Positions 52,002-62,949 of a DNA stretch of 64,000 nt are shown piece by piece. This DNA is from Agarophyton chilense (lineage: Eukaryota; Rhodophyta; Florideophyceae; Gracilariales; Gracilariaceae), in assembly GCA_030374765.1 (NCBI GenBank), contig JARGXX010000092.1:2268001-2332000 (forward strand), read 5' to 3'. The notes under the pieces are model-generated. The model had not been told where the DNA came from and ran no database searches. It saw only the letters and a program-made list of their open reading frames with translations. Each line of letters begins with the position of its first letter. Within the stretch, counting starts at the first letter, position 1. Position numbers and translations under genes: made by a program.

Positions 52002-53182
52002 GCGATAGTCTGGTTATTTTATGAGTGTTTCGGCTCTTAGAATACTGGCTTCTGTTCCATCCCTTTTCGATACTATTTTCGGGAGCAAATGAGCAGGTCT
52101 TTCGGCTTTCGCGCTTCTAACGAGAAATTAGTCGTGTGAAGGATTGCAACCGTGAAATAAATTAAACTCGTCGTTTACTTTGTGTACGGGATCAGTTCAT
52201 GCCTTGAAGGTGAAAGCATCTCCCTTTCTACACACTGTCGTTAGTATCCAAGGCAGCTGTGGAGACGTGTGTGCGCTAGACTGAAAATCGAAGACAACTG
52301 AAGAAAACACAACAAATTACAAAGAAAACGACTGGTGGTTGTTTTGTTCTGAATCGATGACGCTCCCCGTTCACCAAATTCACCTTCCCAAGAAAGCTTT
52401 TCGATCCTCACCTATGTTGTTTCCTTTGCAGGGTTGTAAAGCCCGATGTGTCCTCCGAGATACATCGAATAATGCGACTCACAAAAGAGAACATTTGCGT
52501 GCGATTTGGGGTGCATACAAAGCATGTTCCAAACACCAAAAGGTAACGTTTGTAGTCATAGCCAAGACTCTTCGACTCACAGTCTACGAAGGGAAACTTT
52601 CACAGTCATCCCTTATTCCTTCAAGGGAATTTGAGCAAAATGAAAATGTTCGCATCGAAATTGCGGGCCGTCAATATCAGAGATACAAGACTGCTTGTTG
52701 TTTTCTCGGTGCAACAAATCATTTCCTGAGTACCTTCTATCCAGGTTTGCAATTTGAGTTGCAGAAAAAGTGTTGATTGCTAGCTAGCTACCCTTCGTAG
52801 CTCTATACCGTATAATCCGGCATGGTTGTGCAAAAATAACTTCCCAGAAAGTGAAACATGGTACTGCTCCAATGATGCACCTTGGCACAGTATTTCCAAA
52901 ATATGGGCTGCCTTTTGTGTTTTGTATTTGGCGCTGATTGATGACTACATGTACCAGGGGTACCAAGAGTATATGATGGCGCTGTGTCGGTCTCGAGAAA
53001 GCTCTTACGCGAAGCGTAACTGGTTTCGCATCTCCGCAATGTCTGCAATCTAGCTAGCTAGACAAAAGTGAACTTCACCATTTTCCTCGGTATCGCCCGT
53101 TGACGTGTTGACAGTGCACCCAAAAAGACTGGGGGTCGAGACCTTGCGCCAATCTTTGTAACGTACTCGGGAAACTTGTTCC
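52002..53182. other. Intergenic; unexplained open frame and CTAGCTAGCTA boxes
   Basis: An open segment around 52435-52776, preceded by an acceptor-like TTTGCAG, encodes a Cys/Lys-containing stretch (GCKARCVLRDTSNN, AYKACSKHQKVTFVV) with no family match; it may be a transposon remnant. Palindromic CTAGCTAGCTA occurs at 52780-52790 and again at 53050-53060, bracketing 259 bp. Confidence 0.4.
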
Positions 53183-53216
53183 ATGAACAACGCGCAACAG
53201 GCGTTTTCAAACGATG
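53183..53216 (+). CDS. Low-complexity probable nuclear protein, exon 1
   Basis: ATG 53183 encodes MNNAQQAFSND plus the first base of Gly, ending at donor GTATGT. Chosen because it joins in frame to the open sequence upstream of the next ATG in exon 2. Confidence 0.65.
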
Positions 53217-53334
53217 GTATGTTCCTGGCGATGTACATTGAACTGTCTGAATCTAATTACGCGATTATAAACTGTTCACATAACTCTTACATCTTTCATC
53301 TCGATCTTCTCTAAAACTTGTGCGCGGTATGCAG
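53217..53334 (+). other. Intron (118 nt)
   Basis: GTATGT ... GTATGCAG, phase 1. Confidence 0.65.
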
Positions 53335-55340
53335 GCTCTGAAGCCATTCGTCGGCTGCAACGCGAGTGGCGAATAGCAAAGCGTAAGGAAATTGAGGACA
53401 AGAAGCGCAAAAAGAAGTTTCGAGCAATGGAAACCCCGGCTCAAGTTTCATGCAACGCCGCCCCGCAATATTTAACCATGCAATCTAATAGCGTATCTCT
53501 TCCGCACAACTCAGCTGCCAGCGTTCATTTTCCATTTCAACCCCATATCGAACAGAGGCAGACAAATACCGCAAGCCCATTGTTTGTGAACTCTATGCAA
53601 GTCGATAGTGTGCCATCGCATTCGCAGCAGCATGCATCTGTCGAGCTCACTGATGAAAAGCAGAACCAATTCGCCCAGCATCACTCTGGTTCTAGTGTTG
53701 CTCCACCGCGATCGCAAGAGACCGGGCAATACTCTTCAAGTCATATTGCTCATTCAAATCGCGACTCTGTTGATTGTTCCCCGCCCTCTATGTCCCATGG
53801 AGTCATGCATGACAGCACGGGCTCAATTGAAGTTTCTGGTATGTTTACTTCCTTCCAAACCTTCTCAAACGATGAAGCTCATTTGCGAAAGAAGCGAAGC
53901 TTCTCGTCGAGCAGTACCCACCTAGTACGCAATGCAAACAATACGTCGAATGAAGCTGACCGTATCATACCTCAAATAGCGGGAATGTCGCAACCTGTGG
54001 GTAGCCATTACTTATCCTCTACACGGGAAGGTTCTACTTTCACGGCACTGGGAGAGCAGAAGGTTCCGCATCTTCAAAACACTGCGGGAGCTCAAAGATC
54101 AACGGCTGTTGATAACAACAACGAACATTCTGGTTCTATTGACCATGCTGTGTCCGAAGAAACGCGAAGGAAAATGGAGGTTGAAGAGGCACAGAGACGG
54201 TGGAGAGAAAACAAGCGAAGGGAAATCGCAATGAAGCGAGCCAGGGCGGCTAGTTCGAAGCGTGGTCGAAAGCGTACCAAGTTTCTACACCAACACCCAA
54301 TAATCGGCCATCCTGTACATGTTGTTTCGGGAAGTCTCTCTCTGCACCCGAGTGTTTCATTTCAGGCTTCTACCGGACCAACAAATGCCCTGCCAGTGCC
54401 ATCTGCATTACACAATTTTGGCACTAACGACCAGGTACAAGTTTCTTCTGGTGAAGTGTCGTCGGCAATGATAAGATCAATTGGAACCTCGGCTTCTGAG
54501 CCCATTTCTTCATCAATTGGGATGTCAGGCCCATCACATGCACCTGTATCGTTTCCTCTTTCATCAGTACCGATTCCTTCGTCAGTTGCTGTTCCAGTGG
54601 TTCCTGCATTGACAATTCAGCACATACAATCATCAAACTTCGGAGCGGGCCATGACCCTGATCCGGGATTCAACTCTTCCCCTTTGAACGCATCTAACCA
54701 ATACTCGAACATGGTAACTCCTGAACGAGTACCCCACAGCGGCATGAATACGGAAGGATTACATAGCATTCCTGAGGAGGATGGTGCTGTGGCTTTATAC
54801 GAACCACTTCCCCAGAATACGAGGGAACCAGCCCATGCTTCTGGGGCCCAGGCAGTCATTCCTGCGGCAACTGAGGTTTGCGCGACGGATTTGATCGATT
54901 CACGATCAAATCAAAATGATGTCCCGGATCATACTACTGGAAGAGGACAATCAAAGCCACTCGCCATACCTCCAGACACAGATGTATCCTCTCCTGTAAA
55001 GATGGCCGATGGAAGTCGTTTAGATCAACCCGCTTCTGAGGAAGTAGAAAACTCGAGGACAGAGAAAGAAGAGATACACTTTGTTGCTGCGCAGACGGCA
55101 GTGAGGGAACATGAAAATAGCGAGGCAACTGCCGCTACGGAACCTCAAATTGAGAACGGAAAGCGTTCTACAAGCAATGAAAGAACCACAAAACAGTTCG
55201 AAGACAATAGAAAACCATCAGTGGAGAACGGAGCCGGAAAGGAGTTTGAAGACCCACAGGAATCTTTTCAAGAGGATGGCAGCGATGACATTATGAATTC
55301 GGTAAATTGGCACAGCCTTGGGAGCATTGATAACAGATAA
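53335..55340 (+). CDS. Low-complexity probable nuclear protein, exon 2
   Basis: With exon 1 this gives 679 residues. Right after the junction comes a basic helix SEAIRRLQREWRIAKRKEIE plus KKRKKK (about 13-38). A related helix occurs again near residues 285-315 (KMEVEEAQRRWRENKRREIA and a following KRGRKRTK run). The rest is Ser/Gln/His/Pro-rich and disordered, with an acidic Glu/Asn-rich C-terminus. The two similar Trp-containing basic helices suggest nucleic-acid or nuclear protein binding, but I recognise no family. Confidence 0.7.
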
Positions 55341-55702
55341 GCAAGATGGTGTTTTCACTTCTGAATGACATGGTGTTCTAGTGAATTACAGATGCTAACC
55401 GTGGCCCATGCTACGGCTAACTAAAAGGCCTTAATGTACTCCGGAAGATATATTATTACTTGTAATTGAAAGCCTTTACTCCTTGCTGTCATATAAACGT
55501 AATATTAGTGATTCTCCATTTAGCAGGTAGGGAGTCATGATGAAAATTATCTACAAATGTGGTATCTGGGCAACTGGAGACTAAGAGAAGCCGTGATGAC
55601 ACTGGTTATGCGTTTGCGAACGATGTTTCGTTGACTCGAGACACTACTGCGCCCTCACGGAGAGATAGGAACGGCTTGGGCAGCGAATCGCAAAAGCGCA
55701 AC
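55341..55702. other. Gap between convergent genes
   Basis: 3' flanks of two convergent genes. Nothing else seen. Confidence 0.5.
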
Positions 55703-56758
55703 TTACTTGATGAGATTGCGAAGGGCTTTCTGGGCATACACGACAACTGCTTGAACGTTATTTTGGATATTCCTTAACTGCCTTTCTTCTTCCGTCAAAT
55801 CTACATCCAACTCCTCCCAGTTCTGGACCGAATCGAATTCATCCTGGGCCTGCTGAGAGTCTTCAATAAAGTATAGTTGCTCTTCGCGATTTTTTTTCCC
55901 CAGTATCCATTGCTTGCAATCAAACCATAGTATGGACGACACTTGTGCGACTGGTACAATGACGTCTGTTAGAATGAAAACCGGAGCTCGTAAAAACCAG
56001 CGCACAACATCAGGACCAGATATAGAAGCCGGGTGCTGCAAAAACGACTGCTGGTTGTTCTCTCTTTCAGGTATGTCTGAGACGATAGATCTTCCTGACT
56101 TACTGTGGCGTTTTTTTTGACTATCAGAAGAGTAAGGACCCTGAGATGGTGAACCTTCTTGTTCGTTTAAGGGTACTGCATTAAACTCAGCTCTCATGTG
56201 AGAAAAAAGGGATGTCGTGTCCATTCCCACAGCTAGCTGTTCTTCCCGGGTTCCAGATGGGAATGTACTCGCAGTTCGTCCCTCTAAAACAGACCATTCC
56301 TCTCGGCTTCCATCGTAAAATCCAGGGCTTCTTTTACTTTCGTCTTGAACAGTGTTCTGTCGTTCGTTGTCTAATCGATTTTCGGTCGTGCTCGTATCTG
56401 ATTGTGATCTTGGAATTAGAGTACGAGAGGTTTTCTTACGCCTGAGCCACAACGAGGTGGCAACCGCAGCAGTCAAAACTGTGGGAGCAATCTTTCCGTA
56501 CGAGGGCGGGTCCCCTCCTCGTTCGCCGGAGAGCAACGGAAAAGATACTACGGCTGCCACAGCCGCTGAAAATATGGGTGGCAAGGTTGAAGATTTACGA
56601 CAATCACGGTGTTCACATGTTACCGAACGAGTATGATTTGGTTGCCTTACGATCGGAGGGGGTCGCAGTGGAAGAAAAGCCATCCTGCGCCTTGTGGTGT
56701 TCGTTCTTGAACAATGCATTGTAGTTTGTAGAACGAACGACACGGGCTGGTGAATCAT
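55703..56758 (-). CDS. Probable plastid membrane-associated protein, unknown
   Basis: The product has 351 residues from ATG 56758; a start at the internal MAFLPLRPPP (residue 26) is also plausible. The N-terminus is Arg/Ser/Thr-rich like a transit peptide. Hydrophobic segments lie at about 63-76 (FSAAVAAVVSFPLLSG), 90-105 (IAPTVLTAAVATSLWL) and 258-282 (RAPVFILTDVIVPVAQ). Between them is a long polar, Ser/Glu-rich loop, and the C-terminus is acidic then basic-helical. No family recognised. Divergent from ClpR, which fits a plastid role but does not prove it. Confidence 0.65.
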   Translation of the reverse strand: MIHQPVSFVLQTTMHCSRTNTTRRRMAFLPLRPPPIVRQPNHTRSVTCEHRDCRKSSTLPPIFSAAVAAVVSFPLLSGERGGDPPSYGKIAPTVLTAAVATSLWLRRKKTSRTLIPRSQSDTSTTENRLDNERQNTVQDESKRSPGFYDGSREEWSVLEGRTASTFPSGTREEQLAVGMDTTSLFSHMRAEFNAVPLNEQEGSPSQGPYSSDSQKKRHSKSGRSIVSDIPERENNQQSFLQHPASISGPDVVRWFLRAPVFILTDVIVPVAQVSSILWFDCKQWILGKKNREEQLYFIEDSQQAQDEFDSVQNWEELDVDLTEEERQLRNIQNNVQAVVVYAQKALRNLIK

Positions 56759-57193
56759 ACTACTTTGTTTTCCCTATTTAAAGTGCATTTAGGATCCCGA
56801 TTCATAGTGGGAAATGACTCAACGCCACGATAAAGGTATATGCAATCACCACCTTGCTTGGGAGCTCTCTTCTTGCTCGTACAACAGCGAACTAGGATAT
56901 GACAAATCTGTGAAGATGAAATAGAGCTCGAAAACCATATCGCTGTTATCCAATTGCATGGAATTCGCAGGAGTTTTTTCCCATTTTTTTTAGGAGAAAA
57001 GTGTTTTCGGAGGGTAATCTCATTCGCACCTTTGACAACTGTTGCCTGATATGCCAAGCGTTGTGGCGTAACATTTGGCGACTCCAAACCAGTTCCTTAG
57101 TCCTAACTCGTTTTCCTTGCATTAATTCTTACTGCGAACATTTTAAGGAGCTGGCCATTCTCGGAGTTGTTACTGCTCATCTTAAGCATCGCG
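56759..57193. promoter_or_regulatory. Divergent promoter region upstream of ClpR
   Basis: 435 bp between two head-to-head genes. No clear TATA box or other motif. Confidence 0.4.
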
Positions 57194-57961
57194 ATGGTGC
57201 CAGGTTTTGCTACACTCGTTGGGACTCATGCCATCCGGCTTCCATATGGAACAATAACACGACCAAATACTTGCATGCATAAACCAGCAACCCACTCTGT
57301 CATCAGAATGGCCGGGGGAGTTCCGAAAGTTCCTTACAAGGCACCCGGCGCACAGAGCCACGAGTTCATAGACATATTTAACCGTCTTTATAGGGAGCGA
57401 ATCATATATGTAGGACAGGACCTGGACGATGAGTCTGCAAATCAGATAATTGCAGTCCTTCTTTATCTTGAGAACGATGATGCCAAAGCGAACGTTTCAA
57501 TGTATTTCAACTGCCCGGGTGGTACGATACCCGCCGGACTGGCCGTCTATGACTGTATGCGAGCTATGAAGTACCCTGTGGTAACCTTAAACCTTGGTCT
57601 AGCGGCCTCTATGAGCGCCTTTCTGGTTGCCGCTGGAACGAAAGGAAAGCGCATGGCACTTCCAAATTCGCGCTTCCTGTTGCAAAGCCCCTCTTTACTG
57701 GATACGGTGAGGGGACAGGCCTCTGATGTGGCGATCGAAGTACGAAACATCTTGAACCAACGCAATAGAATTATAGACGGCTTGAATCAGTTCACGGGAA
57801 GAAGCACGGACCAGCTAAAGAAGGATCTCAGCAGAGACATGTACTTGACTGCACCGGAGGCCAGAACGTATGGATTGATAGATAACGTGCTGATGCCGCA
57901 AGTCAAAGGTCCGAGTGAGAGCTTCGTTGCTGGTCTGGGTTCACCTATTCGAATGTCATGA
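57194..57961 (+). CDS. ATP-dependent Clp protease subunit, catalytically inactive ClpR type
   Basis: This 255-residue protein has an N-terminal transit-like segment (about 1-40) and a ClpP fold. Conserved parts: LYRERIIYVGQDLDDESANQI, FNCPGG (oligomerisation and substrate region), LGLAASMSAFLVAAG with the nucleophile-position Ser139, LTAPEARTYGLIDNVL with Asp230. The catalytic His of ClpP (MIHQP) is replaced: the sequence is RFLLQSP, Gln at 164. Loss of triad residues defines ClpR, which in plastids and cyanobacteria forms mixed rings with ClpP. The open frame extends 9 codons upstream without an ATG. Single exon. Confidence 0.9.
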   Translation: MVPGFATLVGTHAIRLPYGTITRPNTCMHKPATHSVIRMAGGVPKVPYKAPGAQSHEFIDIFNRLYRERIIYVGQDLDDESANQIIAVLLYLENDDAKANVSMYFNCPGGTIPAGLAVYDCMRAMKYPVVTLNLGLAASMSAFLVAAGTKGKRMALPNSRFLLQSPSLLDTVRGQASDVAIEVRNILNQRNRIIDGLNQFTGRSTDQLKKDLSRDMYLTAPEARTYGLIDNVLMPQVKGPSESFVAGLGSPIRMS

Positions 57962-58793
57962 AATTACTTAGATGGATCTTCGGGAGAACGATGAGTCTGA
58001 CAATAAAACGTGAGTGCACTACTTCTCGTAGGTCTACATGTTGTGAGTAGAGGCTATCTAATGCTCGAGCTCTCCTTCAGAACTGTCAACGTCATGCTCT
58101 AGACAGCCCAGAAGCGCAGATTCGATGGATCAATGTCACTCGAAGTGAACAACGACAGAAAAATATTGTTCCGGAGGAACAACTTTTACGCACATCTGCC
58201 ACATGGCTCGCTGACGGTAGGAGTACACCAAAAGGTTATGAATCACAAGCATGAAATGAAAGACGAAAACACGTTGTTCCGCGATTCTTCTTCGGTATCC
58301 TTGCCACGGTAAGTTGAATTGCTACGCAGCCGAGGTGAAACAGTCACTGGGGAGTGAAGTGGGGCGCGGGGGAAGTGTTGTTATCAAGGCATGTGCAATG
58401 AAAGAGAGAGATAGAGAGTTCAAAGTATCTGTCGAGTCAATTTTCTTGTTGTGAATCACCAGTATATGTCGGTGATGAATGAAACTGTAATCTAACCCAG
58501 GATATTAATCCGTATTTATGTGTAGAGCATAGGTGAATAAATCTTTGCAATGCGAGTTTCTCCGAGGAATTGTACGGGGCAGAACGGATACAGAGCAAAA
58601 CCTGCCGGGAACAGCAGATTGTGGAGAAATCTCATTAAAGTACAGCCACCGAAACGTTTGGGCCACAAGCATTACATCTGTTGTTCAGATTTTGGGCTTT
58701 GTACGGTAGGAGTCAGTTTACGATTCAATTCGTATATTGCGAGTAGACGAACCTCGGATCCAGCATGATGCTTTGCATGCTTGCTCTGTCAAA
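57962..58793. other. Intergenic, nothing recognised
   Basis: No gene seen; a short (GA)n patch near 58400-58420. Confidence 0.5.
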
Positions 58794-59132
58794 ATGCCAC
58801 AGTCTCTTAGGCCGCGGGGAAAAACATTTGTCGGTTTAACATCAATAGAGAGATCGAAGCAGTTGCAGTCTCTAGATGGGTTTTCCGCTTATGCATGCAC
58901 TTCTTCGCAAGAGAAGCGACCCCGTTCTTGTTCTGCCTGTGAAACAAGGAGACAGCGGTTCATTCTAATGGAAAGGGAATTCAATGAACTACGGGAAAAG
59001 CTGTTGAGCAAAACAGTCTTGGACGTACTAGACAACACGAATGAAGAGTTGTCTTCATCCCCGGTAGAATTGGCACTCATTCAAGAAAGCGCGAAGTTGC
59101 GTATTACAATTGACACTTTGATGAGATTCCAG
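58794..59132 (+). CDS. Small helical protein, exon 1
   Basis: ATG 58794 gives MPQSLRPRGKTFVGL, a Cys pair CSAC, then a predicted coiled coil (RRQRFILMEREFNELREKLL; ELALIQESAKLRITIDTLM). Ends at TTCCAG|GTATGC. No family recognised. Confidence 0.5.
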
Positions 59133-59234
59133 GTATGCTACGTAAAAAATTTCCAGCGTAAGGTTCTGCCCACGGTTTTATACCATGTCTAACATTTCTT
59201 CTTCGGTGAAAGTTGTTTGACGCTATTGATACAG
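59133..59234 (+). other. Putative intron (102 nt)
   Basis: GTATGC donor, GATACAG acceptor, phase 0. Retaining it would add about 20 residues and stop at 59192. Confidence 0.5.
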
Positions 59235-59294
59235 CATTGGAATAGAAATGACTGGATAAATGCCGACAACGTAAATGAGAACACTGGTTACTAA
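59235..59294 (+). CDS. Small helical protein, exon 2
   Basis: Nineteen codons (HWNRNDWINADNVNENTGY) and TAA, giving a 132-residue protein. Ends 74 bp from the convergent CBS-domain gene. Confidence 0.45.
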   Translation, partial: HWNRNDWINADNVNENTGY

Positions 59295-59368
59295 AACTTA
59301 AAATGGCTCATATTTGCTACGAAATCGTGCAATGGGGATCATCTGTGATTACATGAAGCTCACATAGT

Positions 59369-61507
59369 CTACTCCAGTTTTGGAGATCTTTTGCTTCTCT
59401 TCTCTGCTATATCTTTCTCCGTACTTCCGTTACCATTGGAGTTGAGAGGTTTTTGTTTTTTGGGGGTGGGCTCCACATCCAATATGTTTCGGGTTAGATC
59501 CTGGGTTTCCACTTCAACTTCACTCTCCTTAAGCCGCTGTTCTTCTTCAGTTACCTGAGCAATTTCCTCCTCCGTCAAAATTTCCGCCCGCAACCTTATG
59601 ATTCTACGGTCATTGGCTTCAGCCACCCGAAAGCGAACATGGGATACAACAAGCTCTTCCCCCACTTCAGGAATGCCGCCCATTTGGGCGCAGATGAAGC
59701 CTGATATCGTTCCATAATCATCTAGATCATCATCTGACAACACAAGATTAAAGGCTTCGGCGACTTTGTCCAAACTCGCCTGACCATCTACAGTGTAGAC
59801 GCTTTCTCCAATGTTCGCAATGAATTGTGACTCGGCTTCATAATCGTCATCTTCATCGTAGATCTCTCCGACAACCTCCTCTAAAATATCCTCCAAAGTT
59901 ACTAAACCAGCCGTGCCGCCATATTCATCAACAACGACGGCCATATGTAGTCGCCGCTTTCTCATCTCTTCCAAGGCAACCCAAATCGACATGGATTCTG
60001 GAACGAAAAAAGCTGGTTCCATCACTTCCGCAACTTTTGTCTTTTGAAGCAGTTCTGATTCTTCGTTTAGGTAGCGCAACAATGATTTTGCTAGTGCAAT
60101 ACCGACAATATTATCGATGGTGCTTTCGTAGACAGGCATTCGAGAATAATGAGATTCAGTTTCCAATTCCATAAGCTGTGCCATTGTGTTCTCTTTTGGA
60201 ATGGCCACCATGTCAACTCGGGGACACATGATAGACTTCACATCCGTCTCTTCAAGATCAAGAACATTGTGAATAATTTGCGACTCGTACTTTTCGATGC
60301 TCCCGGAACGATCGGCTCCAGCAACAATAAGTCTGAGTTCCTCTTCACTGACTGTCGTATCACCTTCAAGAGGAAACTTTAGACGACGTAATATGAACGT
60401 TGAGGCAGCTGCTAGCAGTTTTCCCACCGGGTATACTATGATTGATAATGTGCTAATGAAAGGGACCATAACACGAGCCACTTTTGCAGGAGCATGGACC
60501 GCAAGGGCCTTGGGAAGTATTTCGCCAAAGAAAAGAAAGAAAACAGTCATGGCAGCGGTTACATAGCCGACGGATGCAGTTCCGAAGACTTCCCCAGCTA
60601 GCTCTGTGGCAATCGCAGTTGAGAATATTGTCGCAGAGGTAGTCGAGACCAAGATTGTAGTCAAGAAACGCGTGAGGTCCGATTCTAAAATAGCAAACGG
60701 TGATTTCTCGCCTTCTTTTTCGGCAAGCTCACGCACTTTCCAAGGCCACAATGTTGTTATTGCTGTCTCGGCAGCCGCTAAAGCAGCCGCTACGGTGAAC
60801 ACCACGCACGCTATACCAAGTAAACTCTTTTGCACTGGTGGTTTTTCGGCTGTCTGAATCGCAGTGGTAGGGGATACTTGTGCAACTTTTTTCGGAAGCC
60901 CATTTTCGCCAACAACGACAGCCAAAGTCGAGCTCAAGGGCACCGACATCGAACCATGTCGATATGTTGTGAGACTGGGATCTACGGTGGCAAAGTGTCT
61001 TCTCGCACTATGAGAACCATATGCGGACCCGATACCAACCGGTGCAGTGTGCACGATTGTACTTAGATAAGACATTGAAGAGTGGATACTTGTTGAGTAA
61101 TTGAAAAAGGTTGAAAGAAAAAGGGCAGTTAACCCCACCAACAGATTGCGGAAAAGATACCATAGTGATAGAGAGCCGTTGAAAGCTGATTTCACTTCGA
61201 TAAGTCTATCCGCGGTTGCTAACCCCGTGTTTCCCTTGAGGCGTGCTGGTTCAGGTGTGGCGTGCTCCGCGGCTATCGTTGCATTTGCGCTTAGTCGCAG
61301 AGCACGCCTTCCAAATGGCGGTAATTTGGAGGCAAGTAGACGCACCTGACCAAATCTATTTGCCGTAAACGCAGATGCTCGAAATGAAGGATTTGGAAGT
61401 GAAACGGAGCTACAAAGAGCAGTTACGGTGGGAATATAATGAAAGGAAAGAGAACACCGTATTATTGACGGGTTGAATGAACAATTTGAGTATGCCACGA
61501 CGAACAA
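59369..61507 (-). CDS. Plastid CNNM/CorC-type CBS-domain membrane protein
   Basis: The open frame has 712 codons. An N-terminal Ser/Phe/Arg-rich segment (PSFRASAFTANRFGQVRLL) looks like a plastid transit peptide. A DUF21/CNNM membrane domain lies at about 228-400 (ALAAAETAITTLWPWKVRELAE, FFLFFGEILPKALAVHAP). A CBS pair spans about 425-545 (IMCPRVDMVAIP; EVMEPAFFVPESM; VVVDEYGGTAGLVTLEDILEEVVGEI), with a CorC_HlyC transporter-associated domain at about 560-645. Homologues in plants are chloroplast membrane proteins and bacterial ones act in Mg or Co efflux; ion transport here is inferred. The frame begins at a TTG and has no in-frame ATG before the transit peptide (TAG upstream), so a short 5' exon with the start codon is probably missing. 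Confidence 0.85.
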   Translation of the reverse strand: MFVVAYSNCSFNPSIIRCSLSFHYIPTVTALCSSVSLPNPSFRASAFTANRFGQVRLLASKLPPFGRRALRLSANATIAAEHATPEPARLKGNTGLATADRLIEVKSAFNGSLSLWYLFRNLLVGLTALFLSTFFNYSTSIHSSMSYLSTIVHTAPVGIGSAYGSHSARRHFATVDPSLTTYRHGSMSVPLSSTLAVVVGENGLPKKVAQVSPTTAIQTAEKPPVQKSLLGIACVVFTVAAALAAAETAITTLWPWKVRELAEKEGEKSPFAILESDLTRFLTTILVSTTSATIFSTAIATELAGEVFGTASVGYVTAAMTVFFLFFGEILPKALAVHAPAKVARVMVPFISTLSIIVYPVGKLLAAASTFILRRLKFPLEGDTTVSEEELRLIVAGADRSGSIEKYESQIIHNVLDLEETDVKSIMCPRVDMVAIPKENTMAQLMELETESHYSRMPVYESTIDNIVGIALAKSLLRYLNEESELLQKTKVAEVMEPAFFVPESMSIWVALEEMRKRRLHMAVVVDEYGGTAGLVTLEDILEEVVGEIYDEDDDYEAESQFIANIGESVYTVDGQASLDKVAEAFNLVLSDDDLDDYGTISGFICAQMGGIPEVGEELVVSHVRFRVAEANDRRIIRLRAEILTEEEIAQVTEEEQRLKESEVEVETQDLTRNILDVEPTPKKQKPLNSNGNGSTEKDIAEKRSKRSPKLE

Positions 61508-61961
61508 GCGATTCCCCTCCTACTCAGAAGGGGGCGAGGAGACGGATTGCGTCTCAATCCTTTTTACGCTTTCCTACTCGCACATCAGTACAATAAGGGT
61601 CGATGGTGCAGAAAGAATGCCCACCTATGTACAGCAAAGTGTGAATCGTTCGAATGCGTTCACAGAAATCCCGGGAACAAAAGTGCTTTTGCCGGTGAGC
61701 TCAGTCTGCCACTCAATTTGAATCAGGCTCTGATAAGCCTGCAATACAAATACTGTTGAAATAACTGCTGGATGTCAATCAGCCTCGTCGTTCAGCAGTA
61801 CCGCAGAGATGCTCGAGATCAAATTTTTTGTAGAAATCTGTACACACAACAAACGTTTCTGAACCGTCCCCTGCACTTTTTTACATTCCTCGGCGGGCAC
61901 AGCCAGGCCTGTCTCACATTGCTGAGACAAGATTGTTTTGTGTCGCAGGCGATTGCATCAG
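61508..61961. promoter_or_regulatory. Divergent promoter region of CBS protein and VKOR genes
   Basis: Probably holds the missing 5' exon of the CBS gene. An acceptor-like GAGTAG lies just upstream of its open frame, and CGCAG at about 61947 precedes the VKOR start. Confidence 0.4.
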
Positions 61962-62846
61962 ATGCATCATCATTCACAAGTATTCGTTTCATTCGTTGAC
62001 CAGCCTTGTTTCTGGAGTTTTTCAAAGGCCCCGATAAGGCCGGCATCAACCCGACTAAAGAGACTCTGTTTCACAAAATGCTGGAATAAAAGAAGACCCC
62101 TGAATAACATCGTTAGATGCAAAAAGAGTTCACCAGTTGATGAAGAAGCAGTTCCTCAGAAAGAAAGACTTGCTTCTTCCTCGCATGATTTTCAGTCATT
62201 TAGGGATATCCGCAAGATTCTCACTGCCATATCTATCACAGGGATGGTTGAGACCATTTACTTAACTTATAACAAACTGTTTTCGTCGCCGGGTGCAATT
62301 TGCGGAACGCAAGGCTGCCTAGATGTTCTTTCAGGACCATTCTCGTCTTTTCTTGGGGTGCCCCTAACTGTGTTTGGAGCTCTCGCCTACGCGATTTTTG
62401 CTTACCTGTGTACTTGGCCTCTAGCTGCCGAGGAAAAGAAAGTCGACTCCGAGGGCGACGACAAGCCCAGAGTGATTCCAGCTGATGAGGTTTATGTCGT
62501 ACGGGATGCGGCGACGAGGCCTTTAATGCTCGCTGTCTCCTCAGCCATGTTCTCGTTTTCTGCCTGTTTGATGAGCCTTCTTGTGTTTGTGATTCGTTCT
62601 ATGTGCCCCTACTGTGTTTTTTCGGCAGTCCTTAGTACCACCCTGTTCGTTTTGACTGCTTTCATAGGAAAGGCGGTCTCAGAGTGGAAGACAGCGCTCA
62701 AGATTGGAGCAGCATCGGCTTCCTTTGCGAGTGTGTGTGCTGCTGCTTTGTTTTTCCTCGGAATGCCTGCCTACTCTCAAGCACAAGGCTCTGGTGTTCC
62801 ACAAAAGCCTCCAGAGATTACACTCTCATCTGACTCAGATGCAATT
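61962..62846 (+). CDS. VKOR-thioredoxin fusion, exon 1 (VKOR domain)
   Basis: It encodes residues 1-295. The first 75 residues are basic and Ser-rich, consistent with plastid targeting. The VKOR domain has four to five membrane helices, a loop Cys pair (CGTQGC, 114 and 119), FLGVPLTVFGALAYA, and the CPYC active site (215-218) in SMCPYCVFS. By analogy with plant LTO1 and cyanobacterial VKOR it should oxidise disulfides in thylakoid lumen proteins using quinone. Start chosen at the first ATG; the frame is open further upstream without one. Confidence 0.9.
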
Positions 62847-62949
62847 GTAAGTTCAAGCAAAATGTTTCAAATTCACTCGTCTCCCAGATCGCAGCGACTC
62901 ACGCAACTTGTTTTTTCCCCATTTCTGCTCCTTTCTGCATCCTGTCCAG
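62847..62949 (+). other. Intron at the VKOR/thioredoxin boundary (103 nt)
   Basis: GTAAGT donor, TTTCTGCATCCTGTCCAG acceptor, phase 0. Without splicing the frame runs to a stop at 63020 and loses the thioredoxin domain. Confidence 0.88.
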
